Of a stretch of 64,000 nt of DNA, positions 61,246-64,000 are shown piece after piece (the first letter of the stretch is position 1; each line of letters starts with the position of its first letter). The DNA comes from Dyella jiangningensis (GTDB taxonomy: Bacteria > Pseudomonadota > Gammaproteobacteria > Xanthomonadales > Rhodanobacteraceae), in NCBI GenBank assembly GCA_000632805.1, contig CP007444.1, positions 1,240,001-1,304,000 of the forward strand, in the 5' to 3' direction. Below the pieces are notes generated by a model. It ran no database searches and was not told the origin of the DNA. It saw only the letters and a list, made by a program, of their open reading frames with translations. The position numbers and the translations under genes are program-made.

Positions 61246-62916
61246 TCAGGCCTGCGCCCGATCCAGCATCTGCTTCGCATGCGCCTTGGTTTCGCGCGTG
61301 ATCTCCACGCCGCCCAGCATGCGCGCCAGTTCGTCCCGGCGACCATTCGCGTCCAGCTTCTCGATACGCGTGCGGGTGGATTCGCCATCACTGGCCTTGC
61401 TCACGCGCAGGTGCGCATGGCCTTGCGCAGCGACCTGCGGAAGGTGAGTTACGCACAGCACCTGGCGCTGGCCGCCGAGGGCGCGCAGCTTCTGACCCAC
61501 CACTTCGGCGACAGCGCCGCCGATGCCCGTGTCGACTTCGTCGAACACCATCGTGCCGATGGTGTCCTTGCCCAGCGTCGCCACTTCGATGGCAAGGCTG
61601 ATGCGCGCAAGTTCGCCGCCTGAAGCTACCTTGCGCAGCGGGCGGGGCGGCTGGCCCGGGTTGGCGCTGACCAGCAGCTCGCAGCGTTCGCGGCCCTGTG
61701 CATCGGGGTCGCCTTCGCCGGTCGCTTCCAGTTCGATCACGAGGCGACCGCCGCTCATGCCGAGTTCGGTCATCAGTGCGCTCACTTCGTCACCGAGGCG
61801 AGCAGCAGCCTCCGCGCGGGCATGGCTCAGTGTGGAAGCCTGTTCGTCATAACGCTGCTGCAACTGCTGGCGCTGGCGAGACAGTTTGTCGACCGCATCG
61901 CCGGCGCCTTCCAGTTCCGAGAGTTCATCGCGCAACGTGGCGGCCTTGTCGTACAGCTCCGCCGTGGACACGCGGTGGCGGCGCGACAGTTCGTGCAGCC
62001 GCGTCAGGTGCGTGTCGACTTCGGCGAAACGCTCCGGATCGAGATCCACGTCCAGCGCATAGCGCCCCAGTCCGTCCGAGGCTTCGGTCAGCTGGATGGA
62101 GGCGTTGTCCAGCAGTTCGAGAAGCGGGGCGAGGCGATCGTCCAGCATGGCCAGCTTGCTCATTTCCAGTTGCGCTCGACCCAGGGCCCGGCGCAAGGCG
62201 AACTCGCTGTCGCCGTCGATCAGTTCGACCACGCCGCCGGCGCCTTCGGCCAGCCGGCCGGCGTTGGCGAGACGCTTGTGGCTGGTTTCCAGCTCGACCA
62301 GGCCATCGGCCGGAAGAGCCCATTTTTCCAGTTCGTCCAGCTCGTGGCGAAGCAATTCGATGCGTTGTTCGCGGTCGTCGCCGCCGCTCAGCTTGCGGAT
62401 GCGCTGGCCCAGCTCGCGCCACTGCGTGGCCAGTTCGCGCACCTGGCTTACCAACTGTTCGTTGCCGGCGTAGGCGTCGAGCAGTTCGAGCTGATGGGCG
62501 CGCGACAGCAGCGCCTGGTGCTCATGCTGGCCATGGATCTCGACCAACAGCGTGGCGAGCTCGCCCAGCTGGCTGGCGTTGGCGGGGCGCCCGTTGATCC
62601 AGGCGCGGGAGCTCCCCTCGGCGCGAATCACGCGGCGCAACTGGCAGGTGTCTTCCTCGTCCAGCTCCTCGCGGCGCAGCCATTCGCGCGCCTCGGGCAG
62701 GTCCGACAGGTCGAATTCCGCGGTGAGCTCGGCGCGGTCGCTGCCGGCGCGCACCATGCCGCTGTCGGCGCGGGCGCCAGCCAGCAGCATCAAGGCGTCC
62801 ACCAGCAGGGACTTGCCCGCGCCGGTTTCGCCGCTGACCACGGTAAGTCCTGGGCCGAAGGCGATCTCGGCTTCTTCGACGACAGCAAAATGGCGAACGT
62901 AGAGCGAGGTGAGCAT
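61246..62916 (-). CDS. recN: DNA repair protein RecN
   Basis: 556 residues from the ATG at 62916 (MLTSLYVRHFAVVEEAEIAF); the longer frame upstream is not conserved. SMC-like: Walker A VVSGETGAGKSLLVDALMLL, long coiled coils (for example SRQRQQLQQRYDEQASTLSH), signature RKVASGGELARISLAIE and Walker B MVFDEVDTGIGGAVAEVVGQ. Acts early in double-strand-break repair. Full length for the family; usually LexA-controlled, but I see no convincing SOS box here. Confidence 0.96.
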   Translation of the reverse strand: MLTSLYVRHFAVVEEAEIAFGPGLTVVSGETGAGKSLLVDALMLLAGARADSGMVRAGSDRAELTAEFDLSDLPEAREWLRREELDEEDTCQLRRVIRAEGSSRAWINGRPANASQLGELATLLVEIHGQHEHQALLSRAHQLELLDAYAGNEQLVSQVRELATQWRELGQRIRKLSGGDDREQRIELLRHELDELEKWALPADGLVELETSHKRLANAGRLAEGAGGVVELIDGDSEFALRRALGRAQLEMSKLAMLDDRLAPLLELLDNASIQLTEASDGLGRYALDVDLDPERFAEVDTHLTRLHELSRRHRVSTAELYDKAATLRDELSELEGAGDAVDKLSRQRQQLQQRYDEQASTLSHARAEAAARLGDEVSALMTELGMSGGRLVIELEATGEGDPDAQGRERCELLVSANPGQPPRPLRKVASGGELARISLAIEVATLGKDTIGTMVFDEVDTGIGGAVAEVVGQKLRALGGQRQVLCVTHLPQVAAQGHAHLRVSKASDGESTRTRIEKLDANGRRDELARMLGGVEITRETKAHAKQMLDRAQA

Positions 62917-63108
62917 GGGCGGCGGCGTGATGAAGTCGGGGGATTGTAAAGGGGCAGGGATAGGGGACGGGTAGTGGGGCCTCACGCTCCGGCATCCTGC
63001 ATCGTGCAGACGCCCGCTTTTGCCCCTCCGCCCGCCGGTCCCGTCCCCGTTTCTTGCAAAGTTTTCCGCCAGACCTTATTTCTCTTGTGTCTCACGGATT
63101 GCTACAGC

Positions 63109-64000
63109 ATGCCCGCCGCCGATCTCGATGCCCGCGCACGCCGCCTGTTGCGCACATTGATTGCCCAATACCTTGCCGACGGCGAGCCCGTGGGCTCGCG
63201 CACGCTGTCGCGCTCCTCCGGGCTGGACGTCAGCCCGGCCACCATCCGCAACATCATGGCCGATCTGGAAGACGCCGGCCTGGTGGCCTCGCCACACACC
63301 TCGGCCGGCCGCGTGCCGACGCCCCGTGGCCTGCGCCTGTTCGTGGACAGCCTGATCGAACTGCAGCCGCTGCCGGTGGACGAGATGGCCCGCCTGCGCC
63401 GCGAACTGCCGCCCGGCCCGACCACCACCCGCGACCTGCTGGGCAACGTCTCGACCCTGCTTTCGGCGATGACCCGCTTTGCCGGCGTGGTCACGGTGCC
63501 GCGGCAGGCTGATTTCCCGCTGCGCCATATCGATTTCGTGGCGCTGCCCGACGCCCGCGTGCTGGTGATCCTGGTGTTTTCCGACAACCAGGTGCAGAAC
63601 CGTATCGTGCAGTTGGCCAAGCCGCTGGATGGTCGCGAGCTGGAGCAGGCCGCCAACTACCTCAACAGCCAGTTCGCCGGCCTGCGCCTGGACGATATCC
63701 GGGCCCATCTGCTGCGGGAACTTCGCGAGGCCAGCAGCGAGTTGCGGCAGCTGCTGTCCAGCGCGGTCGAGCTGGCGGCGGCCTCGTTCGCGCCGGAGGG
63801 CGAAAGCGACGACGTGCTGGTCAGCGGCCAGACCAACCTCATGGGGTATTCGGAGCTGGCCAACCTGGAGCGCCTGCGCGAGCTGTTCGAGGCATTCCAG
63901 AAGAAAAACGAGCTGCTGCAGCTGATGGAGGTCTGTGCCAAGGCCCCTGGCGTGCGGCTGTTCATCGGCGAGGAATCGGGTTTTGCCGCCCTCGACGGCT
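63109..64000 (+). CDS. hrcA: Heat-inducible transcription repressor HrcA (cut by window end)
   Basis: 297 residues visible, with no stop before the window edge; the family is ~345. Starts MPAADLDARARRLLRTLIAQ. Winged helix: YLADGEPVGSRTLSRSSGLD, VSPATIRNIMADLEDAGLVA, SPHTSAGRVPTPRGLRLFVD; then the GAF-like body (IDFVALPDARVLVILVFSD). HrcA represses groESL/dnaK operons through CIRCE elements. recN-hrcA adjacency and the following grpE/dnaK block are usual in this group. Confidence 0.96.
   Translation, partial: MPAADLDARARRLLRTLIAQYLADGEPVGSRTLSRSSGLDVSPATIRNIMADLEDAGLVASPHTSAGRVPTPRGLRLFVDSLIELQPLPVDEMARLRRELPPGPTTTRDLLGNVSTLLSAMTRFAGVVTVPRQADFPLRHIDFVALPDARVLVILVFSDNQVQNRIVQLAKPLDGRELEQAANYLNSQFAGLRLDDIRAHLLRELREASSELRQLLSSAVELAAASFAPEGESDDVLVSGQTNLMGYSELANLERLRELFEAFQKKNELLQLMEVCAKAPGVRLFIGEESGFAALDG

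Overview
The window is a high-GC gammaproteobacterial chromosome segment. The order ssrA - smpB - ratA - rnfH - bamE - fur - recN - hrcA at 55-64 kb is the Xanthomonadales (Lysobacterales) arrangement, and the overall gene set fits the Rhodanobacteraceae (Dyella/Luteibacter/Rhodanobacter-like). The family call is inference; the order-level call is firmer.

0-13.5 kb: a contact-dependent-inhibition-type locus. A very large filamentous-haemagglutinin (FhaB/CdiA-like) exoprotein ends in a variable toxin region followed by a small immunity-like gene. About 1.43 kb of its 3' part is duplicated directly downstream and fused to a different C-terminal toxin region, an orphan module, followed by membrane immunity-like genes, one of them frameshifted. 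Short inverted-repeat (MITE-like) elements sit between the modules. Near the window's left edge the big gene carries an apparent frameshift inside its repeats.

13.7-24.5 kb: ordinary accessory and core genes. These are a DUF1398 protein, a SnoaL-like protein, an ECF sigma/anti-sigma pair divergent from a secreted subtilase and a Gly/Ala-rich secreted protein, a glutathione-dependent formaldehyde dehydrogenase with its FrmR repressor and a clear operator, a YadG/YadH-like ABC exporter, an orphan HigA-like antitoxin and small hypotheticals.

24.6-46.2 kb: the most unusual stretch. Short, mostly single and mostly unknown genes are separated by copies of one oriented hairpin repeat with a 24-nt core (GTCCGCT, a loop around TCCGACCC, then AGCGGAC). 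I count 20 copies, all in the same orientation, typically a few to about 80 nt after a stop codon and before the next ribosome binding site. Two different IS30-family elements and one IS110/IS1111-family element have inserted precisely inside copies of this repeat. Both IS30 elements sit at the same internal base, with a 2-bp AC duplication, and one copy carries an IS110 and an IS30 together. The layout resembles a gene-cassette array, but no integrase and no classical attC site is visible. A GlxA-type regulator, two alpha/beta hydrolases and an MBL-fold hydrolase (25.6-29.3 kb) interrupt the array. A dehalogenase-like hydrolase with an HxlR regulator and a PadR/membrane-protein pair lie within it.

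46.2-55 kb: a NIPSNAP-domain protein divergent from an ArsR-like regulator, a VOC protein, a LytS/LytTR two-component pair with a secreted DUF1579-like protein, and a divergent MacB/FtsX-type ABC exporter. A short TTG-start membrane protein lies next to ssrA.

55-64 kb: conserved housekeeping block with tmRNA (tag ANDDNYALAA), a GNAT enzyme, smpB, ratA-rnfH, bamE, fur, a MASE1-type histidine kinase with a divergent LuxR-family response regulator, REP-like repeats, recN, and hrcA running off the right edge.
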